From an uncultured Burkholderiales bacterium (GTDB taxonomy: Bacteria; Pseudomonadota; Gammaproteobacteria; Burkholderiales; Burkholderiaceae_C), in the NCBI GenBank assembly GCA_903838355.1, contig CAILYC010000054.1:1-46220 (forward strand): a DNA stretch of 46,220 nt. The letters run 5' to 3'. Within the stretch, counting starts at the first letter, position 1, and the number at the start of each line of letters is the position of its first letter. The position numbers and the translations under genes were made by a program. Shown here in pieces: positions 20,450 to 27,575 of this stretch. The notes beneath the pieces are model-generated. The model made no database searches. It was not told the origin of the DNA and saw only the letters and a list, made by a program, of their open reading frames with translations.

Positions 20450-21456
20450 TTCGGCTCTCCCAACCAGTGGATGACAATTTTTCCGATGTGTTCATTGGAC
20501 TCCATCAAGGCGTGGGCTTGGGCACCCGCGCCGGCATCCGAGGCTTCAAAAGTCTTGAAGAGCACAGGCTTGATGACAGAGCGCTCCAACAGCGGCCAAA
20601 CATTTTGGTGCAGCTTTTGTGCAATCTGGGCCTTAAAGGCCACATCGCGTGGCCTCAAGGTCGAGCCGGTTAGCGTGAGTCGTTTGCGCAGCACCAAGCC
20701 GGCATTAACTTGAGACTTCACACCGCCTTGCACGGCGATCAAGACCAAGCGGCCATCCTCAGCCAAAATCTCGATTTCTTTGGCAACGTAGTCGCCGGCC
20801 ACCATATCCAAAATCACGTTCACTCCACGACCTTGGGTGATGCTGAGCACCTCTTGGGCAAAATCTTGGGTTTTGTAATTGATGGCGTGATCCGCACCCA
20901 AAGCAAGACAAGCATCACACTTGGCCAAAGAACCCGCGGTTGCAATCACGTGAGCACCCATGGCTTTGGCCATTTGTATGGCAGTGACGCCAATACCGCT
21001 TGTGCCGCCTTGCACCAACAACCACTCCCCCTCTTTCAAAAGACCACGATCAAACACATTGCTCCACACCGTGAAGAAGGTTTCTGGCAAACTCGCTGCT
21101 TGACTCAAACTCAGCCCCTTGGGCACTGGCAAGCACTGAGCGATGGGTGCCACGCACCACTGTGCATAGCCCCCTCCAGCGACCAAGGCGCAAATACGGT
21201 CGCCCAATTTCAACCCTTGCGCTGCCAAGGCTTGCGGCTCGCCGGCCTCGATCACTCCCGCGATCTCGAGACCTGGGATGTCTGACACCCCAGCAGGCAC
21301 AGGGTAATGGCCTTTTCTTTGCAAAACATCGGGACGGTTCACGCCACTGGCATGCACGCGAATGAGGGCCTCGCCAGCGACAGGAACAGGCTTGGCTCGC
21401 TCGACGAGTTTCAAGACCTCGGGGGCGCCAAATTCAGAAATTTCAATGGCTTGCAT
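20446..21456 (-). CDS. NAD(P)H quinone oxidoreductase, zinc-free MDR/PIG3 type
   Basis: This is a medium-chain dehydrogenase/reductase of the quinone oxidoreductase (PIG3-like) branch, which reduces quinones with NAD(P)H. The 336-aa protein has an N-terminal GroES-like domain (RVHASGVNRPDVLQRKGHYP region, about 34-53) and a Rossmann domain with the loop VQGGTSGIGVTAIQMAKA (about 148-165). The zinc ligands of alcohol dehydrogenases are absent, as expected. The physiological substrate cannot be read from sequence. It starts about 150 bp downstream of pnp, after a strongly structured spacer, and is coupled to tpiA. Confidence 0.93.
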   Translation of the reverse strand: MQAIEISEFGAPEVLKLVERAKPVPVAGEALIRVHASGVNRPDVLQRKGHYPVPAGVSDIPGLEIAGVIEAGEPQALAAQGLKLGDRICALVAGGGYAQWCVAPIAQCLPVPKGLSLSQAASLPETFFTVWSNVFDRGLLKEGEWLLVQGGTSGIGVTAIQMAKAMGAHVIATAGSLAKCDACLALGADHAINYKTQDFAQEVLSITQGRGVNVILDMVAGDYVAKEIEILAEDGRLVLIAVQGGVKSQVNAGLVLRKRLTLTGSTLRPRDVAFKAQIAQKLHQNVWPLLERSVIKPVLFKTFEASDAGAGAQAHALMESNEHIGKIVIHWLGEPN

Positions 21457-21474
21457 GGTTCAACAGATCAATCA

Positions 21475-21597
21475 AAATAAAATAAAGGCTGTCCTCAATC
21501 TGACACCCGAATGCATCACCCTGAAGTCAACGTGAAGTGCCACTTCGAGTTTGGGCTGTTGACCCAAGGGCACCACCAACGTTAACGCCAGATTGAG
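21475..21597 (-). ncRNA. Nested inverted repeats between pnp and the quinone oxidoreductase (putative structured RNA or terminator)
   Basis: Three inverted repeats are nested. The outer arms are CTCAATCTG at 21494-21502 and CAGATTGAG at 21589-21597. The middle arms are GTCAAC at 21526-21531 and GTTGAC at 21558-21563, extendable to 21519-21570. The inner hairpin is GAAGTG-C-CACTTC at 21534-21546. In the minus-strand transcript the middle stem gains two G-U pairs and reaches 13 positions with one mismatch; on the plus strand those positions are mismatches. A U-rich run follows the outer arm (21475-21487). It could be a pnp terminator, an RNase site or a 3'-UTR-derived small RNA; which one is inference. 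Confidence 0.5.
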
Positions 21598-21608
21598 TTC
21601 AAACGCCT

Positions 21609-23738
21609 TTATTCAGGTGAGTGATGATGCTCTTCTTGTTGAGCGGGGCGCTCACTCAGGGCCTTCATGGACAACTTGACACGGCCTTTCTCATCGGTCT
21701 CGAGCACCTTCACGCGAACGATTTGACCTTCGGCCAAAACGTCGGTGACTTTATTGATTCTCTCGTGGCTGATTTGGCTGATGTGGAGCAAACCATCTTT
21801 ACCAGGGAGCAAGTTCACCAATGCACCGAAGTCAAGAATTTTGGTGACGGGGCCTTCATAGACCTTGCCAATTTCAACCTCGGCTGTGATCTCTTCAATG
21901 CGACGCTTGGCTTCTTGCGCCTTGGCGCCATCGTTGGAAGCGATGGTGATCGTGCCGTCTTCGGCAATATTGATCTGCGTGCCCGTCTCCTCGGTCAAGG
22001 CACGAATGGTGGCACCGCCTTTGCCGATCACGTCACGAATCTTGTCGGCATTGATTTTCATGGTGTACAAACGAGGAGCAAAGTCACTCACCTCGTGTTT
22101 GGCCTCACCCATGGCCTCTTGCATCTTGCCCAAGATGTGCATGCGCGCTTCTTTGGCCTGCGCCAGCGCCACTTGCATGATCTCCTTGGTGATACCTTGG
22201 ATTTTGATGTCCATTTGAAGCGCTGTGATGCCGTTGGTGGTCCCGGCCACTTTGAAGTCCATGTCCCCCAAGTGATCTTCGTCACCCAAAATATCAGTCA
22301 GAACCGCAAAACGGTTGCCATCTTTGATCAAACCCATGGCAATACCCGCCACATGGGCTTGCATTGGAACGCCTGCATCCATCAAGGACAAGCAACCGCC
22401 GCATACCGAGGCCATCGATGAAGAACCATTGGACTCGGTGATCTCGGAGACCACGCGCATGGTGTAGGGAAAATCTTCCTTCTTGGGCAAACAAGCGGCC
22501 AAGGCACGTTTGGCCAAACGACCGTGACCAATCTCACGACGCTTGGTGCTGCCCATGCGACCCACCTCACCAGTGGCAAAGGGAGGCATATTGTAGTGGA
22601 ACATGAAGCGGTCTTCAAACTCACCGGCCAAGGCATCAATGCGTTGGGCATCGCGCTCGGTGCCCAAAGTGGTGACCACCAAAGCTTGGGTCTCACCACG
22701 GGTGAAAAGTGCCGAACCGTGGGTACGGGGCAACACGCTGTTGCGAATTTCAATCGGGCGAACCGTGCGGGTGTCACGACCATCGATCCTGGGCTCACCG
22801 GCCAAAATTTGCGAACGAACAATGCGCGCTTCAATGTCAAAGAGAAGATTTTCAACCTTCACCGCGTCATAAGGAACGGCTTGGGCGGTCAAGGCTTCCA
22901 TGGTGGCTTTGTAGGCCACGCGACACGCTTGGGTGCGACTTTGCTTGTTGCGAATTTGGTAAGCCTCGCGCAAAGGGCCTTCAGCAATCTCATTGACCTT
23001 GGCAATCAAAGGCTCATCCTTGGCGTCTGGCGCCCAGTCCCACACAGGGTGACCCGCTTCTTTGACGAGTTCATGAATGGCCTCAATGGCAATATTGCCT
23101 TGCTCGTGACCAAACACGACGGCACCGAGCATGAGTTCTTCACTCAGTTGCAGCGCTTCTGACTCGACCATCAACACGGCCGCTTGCGTTCCGGCCACCA
23201 CCAAGTCCATGGTGCTTTCTTTGCGCTGAGTCTGTCCAGGGTTCAAAACGTATTCACCATTGATGTAACCGACCCTGGCCGCGCCCAAAGGGCCATTGAA
23301 AGGAATACCCGCCAATGACAAGGCGGCACTGGAAGCGATCAAAGCCGCAATGTCGGCATCCACCTCGGGGTTCAAGGAGAGCGTGTGGATGACCACATGC
23401 ACCTCGTTGTAAAAACCTTCGGGAAACAACGGACGAATGGGGCGGTCAATCAAACGGCTCGTGAGTGTTTCGTGTTCACTGGGTTTGGCTTCGCGCTTGA
23501 AAAAACTGCCTGGAATTTTTCCTGCAGCATAAGTTTTTTCAATATAGTCCACCGTCAGAGGGAAGAAATCTTGCCCTGGTTTGGCCGATTTGGATGCCAC
23601 AACAGTGGCAAGCACCACGGTGTCATCCATGTTCAAGAGCACAGCACCACTGGCTTGACGGGCAATTTCACCCGTCTCCATGGTCACCTTGTGTTGACCC
23701 CATTGAAAAGTTTTGGTCACTTTATTAAATAACGACAT
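21609..23738 (-). CDS. pnp: Polyribonucleotide nucleotidyltransferase (PNPase)
   Basis: PNPase degrades RNA 3' to 5' phosphorolytically and is a core exoribonuclease of the degradosome. The 709-aa protein has two RNase PH domains separated by an all-alpha domain, with the active-site region of the second visible as [19 protein letters not shown] and [17 protein letters not shown] domain follows ([17 protein letters not shown], near 570-590), then an S1 domain ([20 protein letters not shown], about 623-642). It lies downstream of rpsO, as in most proteobacteria, and the leader contains a long hairpin typical of RNase III control. The sequence ends with His/Glu-rich EEHHHSPE. Confidence 0.98.
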   Translation of the reverse strand: MSLFNKVTKTFQWGQHKVTMETGEIARQASGAVLLNMDDTVVLATVVASKSAKPGQDFFPLTVDYIEKTYAAGKIPGSFFKREAKPSEHETLTSRLIDRPIRPLFPEGFYNEVHVVIHTLSLNPEVDADIAALIASSAALSLAGIPFNGPLGAARVGYINGEYVLNPGQTQRKESTMDLVVAGTQAAVLMVESEALQLSEELMLGAVVFGHEQGNIAIEAIHELVKEAGHPVWDWAPDAKDEPLIAKVNEIAEGPLREAYQIRNKQSRTQACRVAYKATMEALTAQAVPYDAVKVENLLFDIEARIVRSQILAGEPRIDGRDTRTVRPIEIRNSVLPRTHGSALFTRGETQALVVTTLGTERDAQRIDALAGEFEDRFMFHYNMPPFATGEVGRMGSTKRREIGHGRLAKRALAACLPKKEDFPYTMRVVSEITESNGSSSMASVCGGCLSLMDAGVPMQAHVAGIAMGLIKDGNRFAVLTDILGDEDHLGDMDFKVAGTTNGITALQMDIKIQGITKEIMQVALAQAKEARMHILGKMQEAMGEAKHEVSDFAPRLYTMKINADKIRDVIGKGGATIRALTEETGTQINIAEDGTITIASNDGAKAQEAKRRIEEITAEVEIGKVYEGPVTKILDFGALVNLLPGKDGLLHISQISHERINKVTDVLAEGQIVRVKVLETDEKGRVKLSMKALSERPAQQEEHHHSPE

Positions 23739-23764
23739 TTTTCGTCTTCTCCATCATGATTTGG

Positions 23765-23874
23765 GGCATGAAGGCCATGCCGCCGAAGCCAGGAGATACC
23801 TCATGAAACAGAATGCCATTCCATCAAATGTGGGTCTTCGCCTTCAGGCTCAGAATTCAACACTTGGTGGAATG
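23765..23874 (-). promoter_or_regulatory. pnp leader hairpins (likely RNase III/PNPase control region)
   Basis: The main stem pairs 23817-23831 with 23860-23874: 15 positions with one G-U-type pair and one mismatch, starting CATTCCA/TGGAATG. Its loop contains a small GCC-TTCA-GGC hairpin (23840-23849). A second perfect hairpin, GGCATG-AAGGC-CATGCC, lies at 23765-23781, 27 bp before the pnp start. In E. coli a leader stem cut by RNase III and then trimmed by PNPase autoregulates pnp; the same role here is inferred from position and shape. Confidence 0.5.
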
Positions 23875-23953
23875 ACACAGCTTCGATCCATGACGAACCT
23901 CTCCAATCTACTCTCATGGGGCGCAATGCCAACCATCGCTACCCATCATGCAT

Positions 23954-23991
23954 AAAGGCGTCTGAGCTATGGAAATAACTCAGACGCCTTT
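23954..23991 (-). terminator. rpsO terminator or processing hairpin between rpsO and pnp
   Basis: Perfect 10-bp arms GGCGTCTGAG (23957-23966) and CTCAGACGCC (23979-23988) enclose a 12-base loop and are flanked by AAA and TTT. It lies 15 bp beyond the rpsO stop. The U-run on the minus strand is only three bases, so it may be a partial terminator that lets some transcription through into pnp, as known for the E. coli rpsO-pnp pair. Confidence 0.7.
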
Positions 23992-24006
23992 GTCAGAAAT
24001 TCTCAA

Positions 24007-24270
24007 TTATTTGCGCAAGCCCAATTTCGCAATCAAGGCAGTGTAGCGGCCCAAATCCTTGGATTTCAAATAATCCAACAATTTACGACGGCGACTCACC
24101 ATGCGCAGCAAGCCACGGCGGCCGTGGTGGTCTTTGGCATGGGTTTTAAAGTGGGGGGTCAACTCGTTGATGCGAGCCGTCAAAAGTGCAACTTGCACTT
24201 CAGGACTTCCAGTGTCACCCACTGAACGGGCGTTTTGCGCAACAACTTGCGCTGTGGTATTCAAATCCAT
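24007..24270 (-). CDS. rpsO: 30S ribosomal protein S15
   Basis: S15 binds 16S rRNA early in small-subunit assembly and bridges to the 50S subunit. The product is 87 aa, normal for S15. [41 protein letters not shown] and the C-terminal [13 protein letters not shown] are family hallmarks. I chose the ATG at 24270 because a good ribosome binding site (AACAGGA) precedes it and the protein then begins at the family start; the frame runs on upstream to 24408. Confidence 0.97.
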   Translation of the reverse strand: MDLNTTAQVVAQNARSVGDTGSPEVQVALLTARINELTPHFKTHAKDHHGRRGLLRMVSRRRKLLDYLKSKDLGRYTALIAKLGLRK

Positions 24271-24366
24271 TTCCTGTTTCCTTGTAAAAGGTTGATCAAA
24301 CTTGCGCAAACCCGTGGAAAGACGAGAAGCGTGCACTGTCACCCCAAGATGGGGCAAAGCCTTGAG

Positions 24367-24396
24367 ATTATAAGACAAAAATCCCGATGGGATCAA
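24367..24396 (-). promoter_or_regulatory. Probable sigma-70 promoter of rpsO
   Basis: On the minus strand TTGATC (24396-24391) and a perfect TATAAT (24372-24367) are separated by 18 bp. Transcription would start near 24360, giving a leader of about 90 nt. Within that leader a CCCC-ATCTT-GGGG hairpin (24354-24342) could belong to an S15 autoregulatory fold, as rpsO leaders often do; that part is inference. Confidence 0.6.
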
Positions 24397-24649
24397 GCGT
24401 TCATCCAATACTGGCTATAAAACCAGTCACCCCATCCTTTGTGTTGCACATAGCGCATGATTGACATGGCGGGCAAATCAAAAAAAATGATCAATTTCAG
24501 TGCGCCATGAAACTGACGGGTCAATTTCCAAAATTCTCAAGACCACATGACAAAAAAAGTCTCTTCATCCAGAAAAAAAATCGCTGACATTGGGTTTGCT
24601 GTCATCGAATTCAAGGGGATTAAAAAAAAATATAGTTTTGCACAAAACT
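24397..24649. other. Gene-free divergent region between rpsO and the small heat-shock gene
   Basis: No gene is supported here. It holds a 7-bp inverted repeat CATGGCG (24465-24471) and CGCCATG (24503-24509) with an A-rich 31-base spacer, a short ACTGG/CCAGT hairpin near 24409-24426, and long A-runs at 24480-24488, 24547-24554 and 24623-24631. A 63-codon frame at 24547-24738 looks non-coding (low-complexity, no homology recognised). Confidence 0.45.
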
Positions 24650-24677
24650 CTTGTTTTATGAACCCTGCGCTCCATCT
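24650..24677 (+). promoter_or_regulatory. Heat-shock (sigma-32-type) promoter
   Basis: CTTGTTT at 24650-24656 and CTCCATCT at 24670-24677 are separated by 13 bp. This matches the sigma-32 pattern CTTGAAA, 11-16 bp, CCCCATNT at most positions, and it sits about 65 bp upstream of a small heat-shock gene. Position and match agree, but no experiment supports it. Confidence 0.55.
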
Positions 24678-24741
24678 GTTAACCATGCAGCAGCCAAACA
24701 TTGACTGTATCTTCATTCAACAATTTTTCAGAAAGTAAATC

Positions 24742-25116
24742 ATGATTTTCACACCCATCAACACGGCCATTGCACAGGCACAACGTCGCCCTTCAGTTCA
24801 AGCCTTCGAGCGTTTCTTGGGCGACGTGGTGAAGTCTCCAGGCACACACACCCAATTCAAAGAGCATGATCTTGGCTATCAATTACAAATCGACGTTCCA
24901 GGTGTGGCCAAAGAGCATTTGATCATCAAAGTGGAGGACCAAGTGGTGCGTCTTGAGACGACTGCTGAGGCGGCTCGCAAGTACAACTTGAGTTACGAGC
25001 TGCCCGTTGCCATCGACCCCGCCACCAGCCAAGCCAAACTGGAGTTGGGCGTGCTGAGTATGGAATTGAGCAAAAGAAAACCTTTGGACAGAGCCACCAC
25101 ACTGAACATTCAGTAA
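24742..25116 (+). CDS. Small heat-shock protein (Hsp20/alpha-crystallin family)
   Basis: This is an ATP-independent chaperone that holds unfolding proteins in the cytoplasm. The 124-aa protein has a short N-terminal arm (to about 35) and an alpha-crystallin-like domain: YQLQIDVPGVAKEHLIIKVEDQVVRLE (VPGV at about 53-56, the family signature), then ELGVLSMELSKRK, the usual LxxGVLxxxxPK-like strand. The C-terminus ends soon after. It has its own heat-shock-type promoter and a strong terminator, so it is a monocistronic stress gene. The ribosome binding site is weak (AGAAAG). Confidence 0.88.
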   Translation: MIFTPINTAIAQAQRRPSVQAFERFLGDVVKSPGTHTQFKEHDLGYQLQIDVPGVAKEHLIIKVEDQVVRLETTAEAARKYNLSYELPVAIDPATSQAKLELGVLSMELSKRKPLDRATTLNIQ

Positions 25117-25188
25117 ATCAGCAAGGTTTGTCATGGCGCTGGGCGCGCCTTGGTTTTTGCAAAGAATTAAGATGAAATGCGGGATTGT

Positions 25189-25216
25189 GGCGACCTTTAG
25201 GGGTCGCCTTTTTTTT
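25189..25216 (+). terminator. Rho-independent terminator after the small heat-shock gene
   Basis: Arms GGCGACC (25189-25195) and GGTCGCC (25202-25208) enclose a six-base loop and are followed by eight T residues (25209-25216). It lies about 70 bp after the stop codon. On the opposite strand there is no T-run, so it serves only the plus-strand gene. Confidence 0.92.
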
Positions 25217-25266
25217 GAGCTATTCACTCTCCCTTGGACGATGGGAATGAAGCCCAAGCCTGCGCC

Positions 25267-26355
25267 TTACTGCACCAAATCGGTAAGGCTCCATCGTGGC
25301 AAGACCTCAAACCCATATTCTTTTGACCCCTGCTCCAGACCATACTGCACACGCATGGCCGCAGCCAAAGCAATCATGGCGCCATTGTCCGTGCACCACT
25401 GAAGGGGCGGGAAAAAGACCTCTACCCTTTGTTTCTCACAGGCCGCTTGCAGTGCGCTCCTGAGAAGTTGATTCGCCCCCACGCCCCCGGCCACCACCAA
25501 GCAACGGTCCCCAGTTTGCGCCAAAGCGGCCATGGATTTTTTAACCAACACCTCGACAATGGCCGCTTGCACACTGGCGGCCAAGTCCTCACGGTGTGAC
25601 ATCATCTGTTCTCCCAATTTATTGACTTGTGTGAGCACAGAGGTTTTAAGGCCCGCAAAGGAAAAGTCCAAGTCCTTGCTGTGAAGAAGTGGGCGCGGAA
25701 ATGCAAAGGCCTTGGGGTTACCGTTCAAGGCCAATTGCGACAGGGCAGCACCCCCGGGATAGTCCAAACCGATCAATTTGGCCGATTTATCAAACGCCTC
25801 GCCTGCAGCATCGTCGACACTTTGACCCAGTAACTCATAGTGACCCATACTGCCCACTCGCATGAGTTGCGTGTGCCCCCCTGAGACGAGCAAACAAACA
25901 AACGGAAAACTTGGTGGTGTATTGCTTAAAAATGGCGAGAGCAAATGCCCCTCCAAATGGTGAATCCCCATCAAGGGTTTGTCCAAGGCGGCTGCAAGCG
26001 AAGCCGCCACGCCAGCACCAACCAATAGAGCACCTGCAAGCCCTGGCCCTTTGGTGTAAGCGATCAAGTCCAGGGCGTCCACACCCAAACCAGCCTCACG
26101 CATGACCTCTTGGATCAATGGCACCACGCGCTGGATGTGATCGCGCGAAGCCAATTCAGGTACCACCCCGCCATAGGGCTGGTGCATTGCGATTTGGGTG
26201 TGCAAAGCGTGAGCGGCCAAAGTTGCTTTGAGCTCAAAGGGCTTGAGCGTGTTGATTGGCGGGCCATCAACCTCACGCCAAGACTGGATTGGCAACAATT
26301 GAACCAATGCCACACCACTTTCATCGCAAGAGGTTTCGATGCCAAGAATATTCAT
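25267..26355 (-). CDS. tsaD: tRNA N6-threonylcarbamoyladenosine transferase TsaD
   Basis: TsaD (Gcp/YgjD/Kae1 family) transfers the threonylcarbamoyl group to A37 of ANN-decoding tRNAs with TsaB and TsaE. The 362-aa protein begins [14 protein letters not shown], the family start. The metal-binding HxxxH motif reads [10 protein letters not shown] (about 111-120), and the ASKH-fold nucleotide-binding parts VSGGHTQLM and [13 protein letters not shown] are present. I chose the ATG at 26355 on this basis; the frame runs ten codons further up. It is divergent from nasT, with a 34-bp palindrome in the shared upstream region. Confidence 0.97.
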   Translation of the reverse strand: MNILGIETSCDESGVALVQLLPIQSWREVDGPPINTLKPFELKATLAAHALHTQIAMHQPYGGVVPELASRDHIQRVVPLIQEVMREAGLGVDALDLIAYTKGPGLAGALLVGAGVAASLAAALDKPLMGIHHLEGHLLSPFLSNTPPSFPFVCLLVSGGHTQLMRVGSMGHYELLGQSVDDAAGEAFDKSAKLIGLDYPGGAALSQLALNGNPKAFAFPRPLLHSKDLDFSFAGLKTSVLTQVNKLGEQMMSHREDLAASVQAAIVEVLVKKSMAALAQTGDRCLVVAGGVGANQLLRSALQAACEKQRVEVFFPPLQWCTDNGAMIALAAAMRVQYGLEQGSKEYGFEVLPRWSLTDLVQ

Positions 26356-26444
26356 GTTTTGTGGGGTTGTTAACTTCAGCGCCAAAGCAAGCTCTCTGCT
26401 GAACGAGGCAGCAGCACAAAAACGACTTGGGTGCGCGATCCACT

Positions 26445-26478
26445 TATTTTAGAGCCAAGAACTACGCACTCTAAAATA
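26445..26478. promoter_or_regulatory. 34-bp palindrome between tsaD and nasT (possible operator)
   Basis: Perfect 10-bp arms TATTTTAGAG (26445-26454) and CTCTAAAATA (26469-26478) are separated by 14 bases. It lies about 90 bp from each of the two divergent start codons. An operator for a dimeric regulator is the simplest reading, but no known consensus fits that I can name. Confidence 0.45.
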
Positions 26479-26570
26479 CAGTATGAATCGGGCATGATCT
26501 TTGCTGTTAAGTCCATACTCGACTCAAGCGGCTTAAAACACTGATCTTTTCTTGCATTTACCAGGGCAGT

Positions 26571-27197
26571 ATGCAAACCCAGCTGAGAATCATCGTCGTT
26601 GCACCCGATTTGGTCACCGAAGACCCCGAAGATGAGCACGCCTTGGCTTTAATAGAGCGCTCCAAAACACTTCGCATTGGTCTATTGGAAAACGGCTACA
26701 ACCTGATCGCCACCTTGCCCGCCGATGTCTTCTTGGCCGACCGCATCTCACAACTGCAGCCGGATTTGATCATCGTGGACGCAGAAAGCGACGCCCGTGA
26801 CGCGCTGGAGCACGTGGTGATGGCCACCCGAGACGAGCGGCGCGCCATTGTGCTTTTCACTGATGATGAAGACACCAGCCACGTGAACGAAGCGGTCGCT
26901 GCTGGGGTGAGCGCCTACATCGTCTCCGGATTGGCTCCGAGTCGAATCAAACCCATTTTGGACGTTGCCATGGCGCGCTTTGAGCACGAACAGCGACTGC
27001 GCACCGAACTCACCCAAGCGCAACAAGCTCTGGTCTCACGCAATGTGGTGGACCAAGCCAAAGCACTGATCATGAAACGGCAAAACATCACTGAGCCTGA
27101 GGCCTACGCCAAGATACGAAAAATTGCGATGAACAAAGGCCTCAAACTCGCTGAAGTCGCCCAACACATCCTCGACATCTCTGAACTCTGGGCATAA
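26571..27197 (+). CDS. nasT: Response-regulator-like ANTAR antiterminator NasT
   Basis: NasT-type proteins bind a two-hairpin leader RNA and prevent premature termination of nitrate assimilation genes. The 208-aa protein has an N-terminal receiver-like domain (about 1-135; LQPDLIIVDAESDARD carries an aspartate at the usual phosphorylation site) and a C-terminal ANTAR domain (about 140-205; NVVDQAKALIMKRQNITEPEAYAKIRKIAMNKGLKLAEVA, given by its ends NVVDQAK and KLAEVA). It is directly upstream of an attenuator leader and the nitrate uptake genes, which is its expected target. No nasS gene, the usual nitrate-sensing partner, lies next to it. Confidence 0.92.
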   Translation: MQTQLRIIVVAPDLVTEDPEDEHALALIERSKTLRIGLLENGYNLIATLPADVFLADRISQLQPDLIIVDAESDARDALEHVVMATRDERRAIVLFTDDEDTSHVNEAVAAGVSAYIVSGLAPSRIKPILDVAMARFEHEQRLRTELTQAQQALVSRNVVDQAKALIMKRQNITEPEAYAKIRKIAMNKGLKLAEVAQHILDISELWA

Positions 27198-27407
27198 AAG
27201 TTTCGCTCAAAGAATTGCGCGACTCGCAAAATCCGAGATAAATCAATCAAAGCACGCATGAAAATAGTGCATTGATCCCCATTTTGGGCACGAGTCGAAA
27301 CCAAGATCATCCATAAATCCACCCAGATTTATATGAATTGAACCATTAAGTATTCATTAAATTACCAATAAAGCGTCTACCTTGCGCCAAACCTGAGAAT
27401 TGATGGG
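27198..27407. other. Upstream activator region of the nitrate operon
   Basis: No gene is seen. Several GCAC/GTGC half-site-like elements (27252-27255, 27267-27270, 27288-27291) and an inverted repeat CGACTCG/CGAGTCG (27220-27226, 27291-27297) lie about 140-215 bp upstream of the inferred start of transcription. That distance suits enhancer-binding proteins such as NtrC, but the spacing of the half sites does not match the NtrC consensus, so this is only a suggestion. Confidence 0.3.
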
Positions 27408-27423
27408 AGGCATATAAATTGCA
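27408..27423 (+). promoter_or_regulatory. Sigma-54-type (-24/-12) promoter of the nitrate operon
   Basis: GG at 27409-27410 and GC at 27421-27422 have the invariant 10-bp spacing, within AGGCATA-TAAA-TTGCA, which matches the TGGCACG-N4-TTGCW consensus at most key positions. Transcription would begin near 27434, just before the leader hairpins. Nitrogen-regulated nas operons in other proteobacteria use such promoters with NtrC. Confidence 0.6.
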
Positions 27424-27437
27424 TAGTCAGTACAAAC

Positions 27438-27537
27438 CCTAGGCGGTTATGCCTGACCAACGAAGGTCGGCGCATCAGGGCAAAGACGTCCAAGCCATCT
27501 GTGTGATGAACACAGCTGAGCCTGGACGTTTTTTTTT
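27438..27537 (+). promoter_or_regulatory. NasT/ANTAR antitermination leader with terminator
   Basis: Hairpin CTGACC-AACGAA-GGTCGG (27453-27470) has a six-base loop with A at position 1 and G at position 4, the ANTAR-target hexaloop rule. An upstream hairpin AGGC-GGTTAT-GCCT (27441-27454) also has a six-base loop but breaks that rule and competes with the first stem. Next comes an intrinsic terminator: ACGTCCA (27486-27492) pairs with TGGACGT (27523-27529) around an inner CTGTGT-GATGA-ACACAG hairpin, then a run of nine T (27529-27537). It lies 39 bp upstream of nrtA. Confidence 0.75.
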
Positions 27538-27575
27538 GTTTTTTTATTTTTACTGGTCAAAGAAAGAGAGCCCCC

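Noticed and set aside
23713..23955. Plus-strand frame of 80 codons in the pnp leader
   Set aside because: It runs opposite to pnp, overlaps the pnp start and leader hairpins, and its product resembles no family.
24547..24738. Plus-strand frame of 63 codons before the small heat-shock gene
   Set aside because: It has low-complexity, lysine-rich start, no homology recognised, and it covers the likely heat-shock promoter.
24678..24741. RNA thermometer in the small heat-shock leader
   Set aside because: The U-run and the purine-rich ribosome binding site are adjacent with no room for a loop, and I found no other convincing pairing partner.
27252..27291. NtrC binding sites
   Set aside because: GCAC and GTGC elements are present, but the spacings are 11 and 17 bases rather than the 7 expected for NtrC. 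I kept it only as a low-confidence note.
27493..27522. Second ANTAR hexaloop inside the terminator
   Set aside because: The inner hairpin CTGTGT-GATGA-ACACAG has a five-base loop (or seven with a shorter stem) and lacks A at position 1 with G at position 4.
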